DNA of 64,000 nt, from positions 186,001 to 250,000 of the forward strand of contig JANQRX010000003.1 of the NCBI GenBank assembly GCA_028284325.1, read 5' to 3'. Source of the DNA: Bauldia sp. (lineage in GTDB: Bacteria; Pseudomonadota; Alphaproteobacteria; Rhizobiales; Kaistiaceae). A model generated the notes under the pieces. The model saw only the letters and a program-made list of their open reading frames with translations. It was not told the DNA's origin and did no database searches. Below, piece after piece: positions 1-7,721 of this stretch (position 1 is its first letter; each line of letters opens with the position of its first letter). The position numbers and the translations under genes are program-made.

Positions 1-376
1 GGGCTTGGACCGAACCGGGATGGTCACGCACACGCTCGAGGCTGAAGACCACATCGGCGGCGGTCACTGGATCGCCATTGGAGAAGGCGCCGTCACCCAA
101 TTCGAAGGTGTAGACGGTGCCATCATCGGATACCGACCATGAATCGGCAAGATCGGGGACAAGCGACGACCCGTCCGTCGACAGACGCACCAGATAGACG
201 TTCATGCTTGTGATCAGGCGAATGTCGGTGTTCTCCGTCGTCGCAATGGGATCGAAGCTTGAGTTAGCCGAGTCAAAGCCGACCCGCAGGGTGGTTTCGG
301 ACAAGGCCGCGACGGGCGTGATCGCCGTTGCAGCAAGCAGTCCGGAAAGCAGCCAAGCCTTTGCGTGGTGTGCCAT
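1..376 (-). CDS. ABC transporter solute-binding protein, family 5 (partial)
   Basis: Only the N-terminal 125 codons lie in the window; the gene runs off the left edge. The start ATG at 376 is preceded by GGAGA about ten bases upstream. The protein opens with a Sec-type signal peptide (charged start, hydrophobic WLLSGLLAATAI, then an alanine-rich cleavage region). It continues with TLRVGFDSANSSFDP and later LVPDLADSWSVSDDGTVYTF and DVVFSLERV, the usual opening of dipeptide/oligopeptide-type (SBP_bac_5) periplasmic binding proteins. These deliver peptides, opines, some sugars or amino-acid derivatives to an ABC permease. The permease and ATPase genes, if present, lie outside the window. Its place beside amino-acid and sugar-acid enzymes suggests it imports the substrate of that pathway, but the ligand cannot be read from this fragment. 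Confidence 0.85.
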   Translation of the reverse strand, partial: MAHHAKAWLLSGLLAATAITPVAALSETTLRVGFDSANSSFDPIATTENTDIRLITSMNVYLVRLSTDGSSLVPDLADSWSVSDDGTVYTFELGDGAFSNGDPVTAADVVFSLERVRDHPGSVQA

Positions 377-413
377 CTGACGTTGTCTCCGTTGTTGGTT
401 GATTACTGTCGTC

Positions 414-1164
414 TCATTCGACCAGGCCTTCCTGGTACTCCCGCAGGGTCTGCCCGCCATCCACGACAACCGCCTGTCCGGTGACGTAGCCGCCAGCGCG
501 ACGAAATGGGCAAGCTCTGCAATCTCTTTCACATCTCCCGGGCGTCGCATCGGAATGCCCTTGGCCATGAATTCCAGATCGTCGTCATCCGACGCGGCAA
601 GTACGCCGTCGGTCAGAATACTGCTGGGTCGAATCGCATTAATCGTTACACAAGTGCTGGCCACTTCGAGGGCGAATCCACGCATGGCACCCTCGAGCCC
701 GGCCTTGCTGGCGGCATGGTGCACCAACCCTGGATTGCCGACCTGCGGGCCGGTTGTCGATGAGACCAGTACCACCCGACCACAGCCGGGATCCGCCATC
801 CCCGGCAGCAGCGCGCGCACCACGCGCATCGGACCGTTGAGGTTCGTATCCATGACATCCGGCCACTGTGCAACTGTCATGTCGGCATAGGGGTGATTGG
901 TATAGAGCCGGCAGTAATGCAAATCATATCAATGCTTTGATCAGGTAAAGTCGCAGCAAGCTTGGGTCCCGCCCCGACATCACGTAGGTCTGCGATAACC
1001 GGCACAAGGTCACCATCCACCTCAGCGATCCAGTCAAGCGCACCCCTGTCGAAATCGGCGGCAAAAACCTGCGCACCCCCTTCGGCACACAGCACAGCAA
1101 TCCCGCCGCCGATGCCCTTACCGCCACCGACTACAAGCGCCTTCTGTCCTCGAATCTCGCTCAT
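414..1164 (-). pseudogene. Short-chain dehydrogenase/reductase, double frameshift
   Basis: This is an SDR homologue broken in two places. From the ATG at 1164 (AAGAGAG upstream) it reads MSEIRGQKALVVGGGKGIGG, with the cofactor glycine motif, to ICITAG. A one-base loss at about 906/907 then leads to a stop at 877-875. In the next frame the body resumes as YADMTVAQWPDVMDTN and runs through GLVHHAASKAGLEG. A second shift between about 491 and 508 is needed to reach the normal C-terminus GYVTGQAVVVDGG...EYQEGLVE and the TGA at 416-414. The intact relative at 5235-5990 shows the same end (EYQEGLLD). The relative has YSASK where this copy has HAASK, so the catalytic Tyr is also lost. Two indels plus an active-site change argue for real decay rather than sequencing error. 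Confidence 0.8.
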
Positions 1165-1189
1165 CTCTCTTGCGAGCTCCCTGTTCTTG

Positions 1190-1201
1190 TGTATCGTTAC
1201 A
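1190..1201. promoter_or_regulatory. Probable repressor operator TGTATCGTTACA
   Basis: This 12-base near-palindrome lies between the divergent SDR pseudogene and the RidA gene. It differs by one base from the perfect palindrome TGTATCGATACA at 3842-3853, which sits in the other divergent promoter of the same gene patch. Two near-identical sites in two divergent promoters of one cluster suggest a single regulator, plausibly of the GntR or IclR type. No regulator gene is in the window, so the family is a guess. Confidence 0.5.
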
Positions 1202-1246
1202 TAAACCAACCGAATGTCAACCATCAGATTCTCGAAAGGCACTTCG

Positions 1247-1636
1247 ATGGGATCAGCTACTTTCATGCGGTACGCTGCGACGCCCCAAGGCAGCAGCCTG
1301 CCTCCTTACTCGGAGGTCGTGATCGCAAACGGCTTTGCTTTTCTGTCCGGACAGGTACCGGTGGACGACGCTGGCGAAGTGGTGCGCCCATCGGTAAGCG
1401 ATCAGGTGGACCTAATCTTCGGACGGGCCATCAAATCTCTGGCAGCTGCCGGACTTGACCTTCGGCATGTGGTCAAAGTGCAGGCCTGGCTGACACATGC
1501 CGCCCACTTCCCGGAATTCAACGCTGCCTACAGCAGGTACTTTGACGGCGAGCGCTATCCGGCCCGATCCACGGTCGTCTCAGAACTTGCGGTGCCTGTG
1601 GACGTCGAGATCGAATTCGTCGCGGTAACGACCTGA
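1247..1636 (+). CDS. RidA family enamine/imine deaminase
   Basis: RidA proteins hydrolyse reactive enamine/imine intermediates released by PLP-dependent dehydratases, protecting other PLP enzymes in the cytosol. The 129-residue product has the family layout: LPPYSEVVIANGFAFLSGQ near the N-terminus, the conserved arginine in YPARSTVV and the acidic VEIEFVAV near the end. The residues usually needed for deaminase activity therefore look present. The ATG at 1247 is chosen because GAAAGG lies six bases upstream; the ATG at 1265 (MRYAATPQG) is an alternative that fits the usual family start. The gene is transcribed from a promoter with a TGTATCG operator. The nearby PLP enzymes at 1801 and 6166 are the likely sources of its substrate, which is an inference from context. 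Confidence 0.88.
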   Translation: MGSATFMRYAATPQGSSLPPYSEVVIANGFAFLSGQVPVDDAGEVVRPSVSDQVDLIFGRAIKSLAAAGLDLRHVVKVQAWLTHAAHFPEFNAAYSRYFDGERYPARSTVVSELAVPVDVEIEFVAVTT

Positions 1637-1800
1637 CCTTCGGAAACGAATGCCAAGGACGCCTGCGCGACATGACTCACAATAGGTGCGCATGTCATCA
1701 GGTCGATCCACTCGTCCACGGCATGGGCCTGCTTCAATGATCCGGGCCCATAGACCATGACGGGGACGTCGAAGAGATCCGGGCCTCGATTTCGTGGATG
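1637..1800 (-). pseudogene. C-terminal remnant of an M20 deacylase (ArgE-like)
   Basis: About 50 codons on the minus strand read DVPVMVYGPGSLKQAHAVDE and then WIDL. GPGS-x-x-QAH-x-x-DE is the hallmark C-terminal motif of M20 metallopeptidases such as acetylornithine deacetylase and N-acyl-amino-acid deacylases. No metal-binding or N-terminal part is present: the reading frame is entered directly after the stop codon of the 1801-2976 gene, in the same frame. It continues past the RidA stop region without sensible family sequence. I read this as the stub of a deleted gene, left when neighbouring DNA replaced its 5' part. It hints that the ancestral pathway included deacylation of an N-acyl amino acid. 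Confidence 0.6.
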
Positions 1801-2976
1801 TCAGGCACGGTCGAACTCAGGTCGAGTGCCAAAGCGCGTGGTGACCCAGCTGTCGATGCCACCTGCTCCATCTGAGACAGGCAGGGCGCGCCACTTGTCG
1901 AACGTCGTGCAGGGGTGATGCGCCCGCATGACGAGCCTATCCCCGACGGCGACGCCGCCGCAGTCGCCAGTAAGAATGCAGTGCTGATCGTTCAACTCTC
2001 GAACGGTCAAGTCCACCTCTCGGGCCATGTCACCTGACCAGTGACAATCGACCCACGGCAGCCCCTGATCGTATCCGACCGCGCGCCGGCCCATATCGGC
2101 AACGCAAAGCCCTTGCTCTGGCACCGAAAGCACGGTCGTCACCAGGTACATTGCATCGTGCAGGCCACCATCCGCCCCGATGATATCCGGGTGACGATGG
2201 CGCATTTCCTCAAACAGAGATCGGTACATGCCGCCATCGTGCGTGACATAGCAGCCAGGGCGCATGACGATCAGGCCGCCTGGCGCAATGTGATCCCGGC
2301 GCAGGCGGTTGACGATCAGATCGTAATACGCCGACCCGCCAACGGATAGGATCTTGCGGCCTTCTTCCGGCAAATCCCGCCAAACACGTGAAAGCAGATC
2401 AAAGTAGGCCTCAAAGGCTTCGCGGCCGTCGTCGGCGTAGCTGAGGATGCCCTCGTATCCTTCAACTCCAGCCGGGCTCAGACCCTGCGCGGCACAGGCG
2501 GCGGCGATGTCCTTGGCTTCACCATCGGTTCGGATCCCGCAGCGTCCGCCGGGGACGCCGATTTCAATCAGAAGGTGGAGGCCAGAGATGTTCGACCCGG
2601 ACGCATGCGCCAAACGTTGAACTCCGGCGACGCTGTCGACGCAAACAAAAACCTCGACCGATCCACGAGCCAGAAGCCCCCGCAAAACATCGAGATTGCC
2701 GGCGTCGACGACTTCATTGGCGATCAGGATGTTTTTTGCACCCGCGTCAGCTGCAACCATGGCTTGCTGTGGGTCAGCGACGGTCATACCCCACGCGCCC
2801 TCAGCCAATTGGGCCCTGAAGATCTCGGGGCTCATGGTCGTCTTGCCGTGAGGGGCAAGAGCACAGTCAAACCTGTCACAAAATTCCTGCATCCAGCTCA
2901 GGTTTGACCGCATCGTGGGGCCGTCAATCACTGGATAAGGTGTGGGCAGATCACTGATGGGTCGCGGATGTGTCAC
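1801..2976 (-). CDS. D-serine dehydratase/D-threonine aldolase-like PLP enzyme
   Basis: A 391-residue member of the fold-type III (alanine racemase-like barrel) PLP family that includes eukaryotic-type D-serine dehydratase, D-threonine aldolase and related amino-acid deaminases. The PLP lysine is in PHGKTTMSP (Lys45). Near the C-terminus HHPCTTFD supplies the His-x-Cys pair that binds the catalytic zinc in D-serine dehydratases. Expected chemistry is elimination or retro-aldol cleavage of a D-amino acid in the cytosol, giving a keto acid plus ammonia or an aldehyde. The GTG start overlaps the stop of the upstream SMP-30 gene by four bases (GTGA), so the two are translationally coupled. RidA next door fits the enamine a dehydratase would release. 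The exact substrate is not determinable. Confidence 0.8.
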   Translation of the reverse strand: MTHPRPISDLPTPYPVIDGPTMRSNLSWMQEFCDRFDCALAPHGKTTMSPEIFRAQLAEGAWGMTVADPQQAMVAADAGAKNILIANEVVDAGNLDVLRGLLARGSVEVFVCVDSVAGVQRLAHASGSNISGLHLLIEIGVPGGRCGIRTDGEAKDIAAACAAQGLSPAGVEGYEGILSYADDGREAFEAYFDLLSRVWRDLPEEGRKILSVGGSAYYDLIVNRLRRDHIAPGGLIVMRPGCYVTHDGGMYRSLFEEMRHRHPDIIGADGGLHDAMYLVTTVLSVPEQGLCVADMGRRAVGYDQGLPWVDCHWSGDMAREVDLTVRELNDQHCILTGDCGGVAVGDRLVMRAHHPCTTFDKWRALPVSDGAGGIDSWVTTRFGTRPEFDRA

Positions 2977-3827
2977 AACTGCTCGAGTCGAAGTTTTGGC
3001 TCGAGTCTTGGCTGAAATGACGTCGGCGCGAGGTAGAGACCCCCGACATCATCCGACCCAAAGGCCGTCACCGCGAGAAGTGGTGTGTCGCCCCGGCACA
3101 GGCAGCAACTCGTCACATTCGGGACAGGCAATTGGATTGATCGCAGTCCATCCCGGTCTGAGCGCACGACGACCCCACCGCCCCATCTTGCATTCCAGAG
3201 AGCCCCCTCGCCGTCCATGTGCGCACCATCCGGCAGGCCCGGCGCGCCGTCAAACAACGTCTGGGCCACAATACTTCCGTCAGGCTTCAGTAGCGATGTC
3301 TTGCCGGTTTCGGTGTCGGCAAAAAAGATGCCGTCACCGGTGTCGCAGATCGCGTTGGGGCATTCCATTCCAGAGACCACAGTCTCTGCCAGACTCTCAC
3401 CGGGCCTTAGGTGATGCAGCCCACCAGCGAAAGTAGGCTTGCCATCGGTGCCCAGCTCTTCCGGCATCGAACCGAACCAAAGGCTACCGTCCATTGCGCA
3501 GGCCGCGTCGTTGCCCCGCAGGCCTTCTTCGCAATCCCAGGTGGCCAGCGTCCGGTCGAACGTCCCACCGACCGTCCATAAATCGATACGACCAGGCAGG
3601 ATGATGGCGAGTCGACTCGGGTCCGAGGTCGCCACAACCGCACCCGGCTTTTCAGGCAGCTCATAAGTGGCGTGGCGGGCAGTGCCGAGATCGAAAGTGT
3701 GCAATGTGACTCCTTCAATTGCAATCCATACGAGCATCCCCACATCCGAAAGCCAACGCACGCTTTCAGGCAATTGAGACGACCTGACCGCGAGCTCAAA
3801 ACTGGTGGATATCATTTCGGTTTGCAT
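2973..3827 (-). CDS. SMP-30/gluconolactonase-family lactonase
   Basis: A cytosolic six-bladed propeller of the SMP-30/regucalcin/gluconolactonase family, about 284 residues, which typically hydrolyses sugar lactones with a bound divalent metal. Recognisable segments are FDRTLATWDCEEGLRGNDAA, GSLWFGSMPEE, the metal-site block PNAICDTGDGIFFADTETG and GLPDGAHMDGEGALWNARWG, in the order usual for the family. The start is uncertain. ATG 3827 has AAGG very close upstream, ATG 3842 abuts the operator palindrome, and ATG 3815 is also possible. It is the first gene of a two-gene operon with the PLP enzyme at 1801-2976. Pairing with the AraD1-family enzyme transcribed divergently suggests sugar-acid or hydroxy-acid oxidation. 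Confidence 0.82.
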   Translation of the reverse strand: MQTEMISTSFELAVRSSQLPESVRWLSDVGMLVWIAIEGVTLHTFDLGTARHATYELPEKPGAVVATSDPSRLAIILPGRIDLWTVGGTFDRTLATWDCEEGLRGNDAACAMDGSLWFGSMPEELGTDGKPTFAGGLHHLRPGESLAETVVSGMECPNAICDTGDGIFFADTETGKTSLLKPDGSIVAQTLFDGAPGLPDGAHMDGEGALWNARWGGGVVVRSDRDGLRSIQLPVPNVTSCCLCRGDTPLLAVTAFGSDDVGGLYLAPTSFQPRLEPKLRLEQL

Positions 3828-3841
3828 CACCTTCGCTTTCA

Positions 3842-3853
3842 TGTATCGATACA
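3842..3853. promoter_or_regulatory. Perfect palindromic operator TGTATCGATACA
   Basis: A perfect 12-base palindrome between the divergent SMP-30 and AraD1-family genes. It ends at one of the possible SMP-30 start codons and lies 19 bases before the AraD1 start. A one-mismatch copy occurs at 1190-1201. The position would let one bound dimer control both directions. It is probably the operator of a local sugar-acid or amino-acid regulator that is not encoded here. Confidence 0.6.
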
Positions 3854-3872
3854 CTAACCGAGGCGATATGCA

Positions 3873-4928
3873 ATGCGAACTGACATGGCGAGAGACATGT
3901 CGTCAAACCGTACGGATATGACCAGACTCAACACAATTCAGTTCATCGGCCCTTCTGACCAACCCGGCGTTGCCCTTGTCGACGGTACGATTGTCCGGCC
4001 GCTCGAGGGCGTGCGATCGATCTATGAGCTGGCAACCGAATCGCTTGCAACGGGTTCAGGTCTTGGCGCAGCGGTGCTTGAGCGCGTCGGAACAGCATCA
4101 GTTGATTACGACGAGTTGGAGTCGCAGGGCCGGCTCCTTCCGCCTGTCACGCATCCCGTTTCGCCGGCCCATTTCCTGCTCACTGGCACAGGGCTGACCC
4201 ATATCGGCAGCGCAACCACACGAACCGACATGCACCACGGCGCCGATGCGCAAGAAACGCCTCCGAAGTCAGACTCAATGCGACTTTTTGAGCAGGGCCT
4301 TACGGGTGGAAAACCGGTACCGGGGCAGATCGGCGCAATGCCGGAATGGTTTTACAAAGGGGACGCCGCCTGCCTTGTGGCGCCGGGCAAGCCACTGACC
4401 AACCCCAATTTTGCGCGGTCTTGTGCGGAAGAGCCCGAAATCACAGGCATATACCTGGTGGGGCCGGATGGAACGCCCTGGCGGCTTGGCTTCACCCTCG
4501 CCAACGACCTGTCGGACCACGAAACCGAACGCCAGAACTTCATGTATGTCGCGCCCTCGAAGCTGCGGGATTGCGCCCTTGGGCCGGAGCTTGTCATTGG
4601 CAACCTGCCCGGTGAGGTGGATGGAACATCGCGTGTCCTGCGCGATGGCCAAGTTGTCTGGGAAGGCGCATTTGAGAGCGGTGAAGACCGCATGAGCTAT
4701 TCGATCGCCAACCTGGAGCACCATCACTTCCGGCAAGCGCAGTTCTGTCGTCCCGGCGATCTGCACGCGCATATGTTCGGCTGCCCGGTCATGAGTTTCG
4801 GCGATGGCTTCAAGAGCCAAAGCGGTGATGTCTTTGAGTTTGACATCCCGCTGTTTGGGCGACCGCTTCGAAATCCGTTGATCTTCGAGGGTGGCGAGCC
4901 CGTTCCCGTGACCGTCAAACAGCTCTGA
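3873..4928 (+). CDS. AraD1/GguC-like FAH-superfamily protein
   Basis: A 351-residue member of the fumarylacetoacetate-hydrolase superfamily, closest in layout to the AraD1/GguC family linked to L-arabonate and other 2-keto-3-deoxy sugar-acid pathways. Supporting segments are AHFLLTGTGLTHIGSA, PEWFYKGDAACLVAPGKPL, AEEPEITGIYLVGPDGTPWR, the acidic metal-binding stretch GFTLANDLSDHETER, and QFCRPGDLHAHMFGCP. Members typically dehydrate or cleave 2-keto-3-deoxy acids using Mg2+ in the cytosol. The start at 3873 has GAGG nine bases upstream; ATGs at 3885, 3897 and 3918 are in frame, and the last begins the well-conserved part (TRLNTIQF). It is divergent from the SMP-30 lactonase and shares its operator, consistent with lactone opening followed by keto-acid processing. 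Confidence 0.8.
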   Translation: MRTDMARDMSSNRTDMTRLNTIQFIGPSDQPGVALVDGTIVRPLEGVRSIYELATESLATGSGLGAAVLERVGTASVDYDELESQGRLLPPVTHPVSPAHFLLTGTGLTHIGSATTRTDMHHGADAQETPPKSDSMRLFEQGLTGGKPVPGQIGAMPEWFYKGDAACLVAPGKPLTNPNFARSCAEEPEITGIYLVGPDGTPWRLGFTLANDLSDHETERQNFMYVAPSKLRDCALGPELVIGNLPGEVDGTSRVLRDGQVVWEGAFESGEDRMSYSIANLEHHHFRQAQFCRPGDLHAHMFGCPVMSFGDGFKSQSGDVFEFDIPLFGRPLRNPLIFEGGEPVPVTVKQL

Positions 4929-5178
4929 TCAACCATGCGTTACAAGAATCTAATCGACGGCGTGGACCTCACGTACCGTTTTGGCGGTCGCAAACGATCG
5001 AGCATGGCCGGCGTGAACAAGGCCGATATGACCAGCATTCTTCACGACGATCAAAACTGCATAAACGCAGGCCGAATAGAAGGGTCAAGTCTGGAGCGGA
5101 ACTTCGGCGCTATTGCTCAAACGCACCAAGATTGTGACCAAGGTTTTCGGGAATTTTGAGCCAAAGCGTATCTGGGGA

Positions 5179-5220
5179 TTGACTTTTTCCTTGGCACCAA
5201 CAGTTAGTGAAACGATTCAC
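5179..5220 (+). promoter_or_regulatory. Promoter with LacI-type operator before the SDR gene
   Basis: The stretch 4929-5234, about 300 bases without a convincing gene, ends in a possible promoter. A TTGACT -35-like hexamer is at 5179-5184, with a weak -10 (around 5203) one spacer length downstream. It is followed by GTGAAACGATTCAC at 5207-5220, a 14-base imperfect palindrome with a central CG, the shape typical of LacI-family operators. It lies just upstream of the ribosome site of the SDR at 5235. The operator differs from the TGTATCG sites, so this gene may answer to a second regulator. The rest of the gap shows nothing recognisable. Confidence 0.4.
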
Positions 5221-5234
5221 AAAAGGTGAATGCT

Positions 5235-5990
5235 ATGACGGACTCTAAGGGTCAACTCGCTCTTGTCATCGGTGCTGGCAAGGGCATAGGGCGAGGAATT
5301 GCCGAACTTTTTCTTGAGCGCGGCCTTGGCGTCGTTGCGGTGGATATCGATGAAGCATCGCTGGATTGGGTGGACGAGCGCGAGAACGCGAAAAAAGCCG
5401 TCCTCGACATGAGTCACCCGGATGTAGGCAAGAAGGCGCAAGCTGTGCTCGGTGACACTGTCCCTCAGGTTGTCTGCATTGCAGCGGGGATCTATCCGGC
5501 GGCAGAATACAAGGACATGTCGGACGAACTTTGGTCAAAAGTGCTCGATACAAACCTTAACGGGCCCGTGAGAGTGCTGGCAAAACTCTTGCCCGGTATG
5601 GAAGAAGCCGGATATGGGCGCGTTGTACTGGTGACTTCAATCACCGGGCCCGTGGTGAGTCATCCTTCAATGGTCCACTATTCGGCCAGCAAATCGGGGC
5701 TCGAGGGCGCAATGAGAGCCCTGGCACTCGCCGTCGCCCAGTCGGGCGTTACGATAAACGCGATACGTCCAGGCAATATTCTCACCGACGGGGTGCTCGC
5801 GGTCTCCGACGAGGACGATCTCTCATTCATGCGCAAGGGTATTCCAATGCGTCGTCTCGGCGATGTGAATGAGGTCGCCGAGCTCGCGTACTATCTCTGT
5901 CTGCCGAACGCCGGCTATGTGACGGGTCAGACCGTCGTGATTGATGGCGGTCAGGTGCTGCAGGAATATCAGGAGGGCCTTCTCGACTAA
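5235..5990 (+). CDS. Short-chain dehydrogenase/reductase
   Basis: A 251-residue classical SDR. The cofactor site is VIGAGKGIGRG near residue 15. An acidic residue follows the second strand (VVAVDIDEA), favouring NAD(H). The catalytic YxxxK is in VHYSASKSG, and the protein ends with the usual GYVTGQTVVIDGGQ. The ATG at 5235 is chosen because AAAAGG ends eight bases upstream. It is the intact relative of the frameshifted SDR at 414-1164, sharing even the unusual ending EYQEGL. Likely role: oxidation of a secondary alcohol of a hydroxy acid, sugar or amino-alcohol in the catabolic patch. The substrate is unknown. Confidence 0.87.
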   Translation: MTDSKGQLALVIGAGKGIGRGIAELFLERGLGVVAVDIDEASLDWVDERENAKKAVLDMSHPDVGKKAQAVLGDTVPQVVCIAAGIYPAAEYKDMSDELWSKVLDTNLNGPVRVLAKLLPGMEEAGYGRVVLVTSITGPVVSHPSMVHYSASKSGLEGAMRALALAVAQSGVTINAIRPGNILTDGVLAVSDEDDLSFMRKGIPMRRLGDVNEVAELAYYLCLPNAGYVTGQTVVIDGGQVLQEYQEGLLD

Positions 5991-6165
5991 TCCCGGTTTT
6001 CACCGGAGAGTATTCAATGCCAGCGGCAGACCACCTAACGCCGTCCTGACCCAGACTTGGTGTGAGGCACTTTCAGGTGGGCCCCAAACGGCAACGAATA
6101 TGACGATCCGCGCGATATTGACTGAGGAGAGATCCTGAGATGCCGGGATCTATGGGGGGATAGCA

Positions 6166-7188
6166 ATGAACCCAAGTGATTTGCGCGAACTGCTGCAGAA
6201 ACACCCGAAACGCAAATTGGTGAGCGCCCCCACACCCATAGATCACTGCAGCCGGCTTTCCGAGACCTACGGCGCAAGAATACAGATAAAGAGGGACGAT
6301 CTCACCGGACTCGCTACCGGCGGCAACAAGACCCGCCAGCTTGAGTATGTTCTTGGTGCGCATGACCTGAGTGACGTTGACGTCGTTCTTTCAAGCGCGT
6401 TTTCCCAATCGAACTGGTGCCGCCAACTTGCAGCCGCGGCGGCAAAACTAGGTGTGCGATCTCACTTTGTCCTCGCCAAAGGGCTGAAGAACCTCGAAAG
6501 CCAGGGAAATCTTCTGATCAACAAACTCATCGGTGCAACTGTGGAAATCGTCGATGGAACGGACGAAGAATTGCTTCCGCTCCTGATCGAACGAGCCGAG
6601 CAATATGAAGCTAAAGGCGTTAAGGCCAAGGTGATCTCGGCATTCTCTGATGAAGTTCAGGCACTAGCTGCCCTGGGGTACGTTGAAGCCGCAATTGAGA
6701 TCGTAGAGAGCCTTGGGGACGAGATCCCTGATTGGATCTATGTCGCCGGCGCCGACGTCACCCCCGCGGGTCTGGTGCTTGGAATGAATCTGATGGGTCT
6801 TCATACCAAAGTAGTGACCGTCTCACCCATTCGCTATTCGTTCCGTGGCGAAGATGCATGCACCAAGATAGCAAATGATGCGGCCGGGCTTCTTGGGGTC
6901 AATGTACGTTTCGCACCTGGAGACTTTCTGTTCACCTACGACTATGTGGGCGATGGCTACGGCATTCCATCGACTGGCGGGCTGAACGCGATGCGAACGC
7001 TCGCAAACACAGAGGGTATCCTTCTCGACCCGGTGTACACCGGCAAGGCGATGCACGCGCTGCTCGATCACCTGACAACGGGCGTTCTGGCAAATGGCGA
7101 CAAGGTTGTTTTTCTGCATACCGGGGGAATTCCCGGCCTGTTTGCCTACGCCGACGAGACTGCAGCTTATCTTAATATGACTGCATAG
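6166..7188 (+). CDS. D-cysteine desulfhydrase/ACC deaminase-family PLP enzyme
   Basis: A 340-residue fold-type II PLP enzyme of the family holding D-cysteine desulfhydrase (DcyD), L-cysteate sulfo-lyase (CuyA) and ACC deaminase. The PLP lysine is in LATGGNKTRQLEY (Lys55). The substrate-side motif SAFSQSNWCRQLAAAAA and the C-terminal LHTGGIPGLFAYAD are family signatures. It would cleave a beta-substituted amino acid to keto acid, ammonia and the leaving group. CuyA and DcyD cannot be told apart here. GGGGGG six bases before the ATG supports the start. It lies downstream of the SDR in the same direction but with a 175-base gap. Together with RidA and the fold-III enzyme at 1801 it gives the patch two independent amino-acid eliminating enzymes. 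Confidence 0.85.
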   Translation: MNPSDLRELLQKHPKRKLVSAPTPIDHCSRLSETYGARIQIKRDDLTGLATGGNKTRQLEYVLGAHDLSDVDVVLSSAFSQSNWCRQLAAAAAKLGVRSHFVLAKGLKNLESQGNLLINKLIGATVEIVDGTDEELLPLLIERAEQYEAKGVKAKVISAFSDEVQALAALGYVEAAIEIVESLGDEIPDWIYVAGADVTPAGLVLGMNLMGLHTKVVTVSPIRYSFRGEDACTKIANDAAGLLGVNVRFAPGDFLFTYDYVGDGYGIPSTGGLNAMRTLANTEGILLDPVYTGKAMHALLDHLTTGVLANGDKVVFLHTGGIPGLFAYADETAAYLNMTA

Positions 7189-7405
7189 ATCGGAAGTGCT
7201 CCAGTACCCACTCATTCTTCGTTGCGGCCATTTGATATCTCAAAGCTCGTATACCGATCCGCAGGATCGCCCCATGATTGAGCACGCAGCAGCGTCCCAT
7301 CAATCCATCGTCCGGTGCCAGCATCAGCATCTTCTTGATCAGGCATGTCGAGCGTCAAGCGATCGCTCAACCGAATCAAAATTATTCCACAATATCAGGG
7401 GGTTC

Positions 7406-7482
7406 TGGTAGCGGAGGAGGGACTTGAACCCCCGACACGCGGATTATGATTCCGCTGCTCTAACCAACTGAGCTACTCCGCC
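7406..7482 (-). tRNA. tRNA-Met (CAT), elongator
   Basis: A 77-nucleotide cloverleaf on the minus strand. The acceptor stem begins GGCGGAG and pairs with CTCCGCT. The D-arm is AGCTCAGTTGGTTAGAGC, and the anticodon arm is GCGGA-ATCATAA-TCCGC with anticodon CAT. The T-arm contains GGTTCAAGTCC and the 3' CCA is encoded. The acceptor lacks the C1:A72 mismatch of an initiator, so this is elongator Met rather than fMet; a tRNA-Ile2 with modified CAT is less likely. It separates the lower-GC catabolic patch from the GC-rich segment, a position typical of island boundaries. No integrase or repeated tRNA end was seen. Confidence 0.95.
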
Positions 7483-7721
7483 ACGCCGGCCGGGCCGGAC
7501 GCGCTGATATAGGAATCGCGCGGAAACCCTGTCAAGCAACGATCCGCCGGCCTCCGAAGCAGCGGCTGCGTTGGCCGCCATCTGCGCGATCGAGACCTCC
7601 CCTGCACGTCCCGGTCCCGCGTCCGCTACACTGGGCCGGTGCGCGGTCAACCGGTCCTCGCCCCATTGTGACGGGGCCGTGTGCCGCGAGCGTACTAGGT
7701 TCCGTTCAATCGAGACGGCCC

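Noticed and set aside
4935-5159. A 74-codon open frame after the AraD1-family gene
   Set aside because: No recognisable domain or ribosome site, and composition unlike the neighbouring genes; treated as non-coding.
7406-7482. tRNA-Met as a proven integration site
   Set aside because: No integrase and no second copy of the tRNA 3' end was found in the window; only the position is suggestive.
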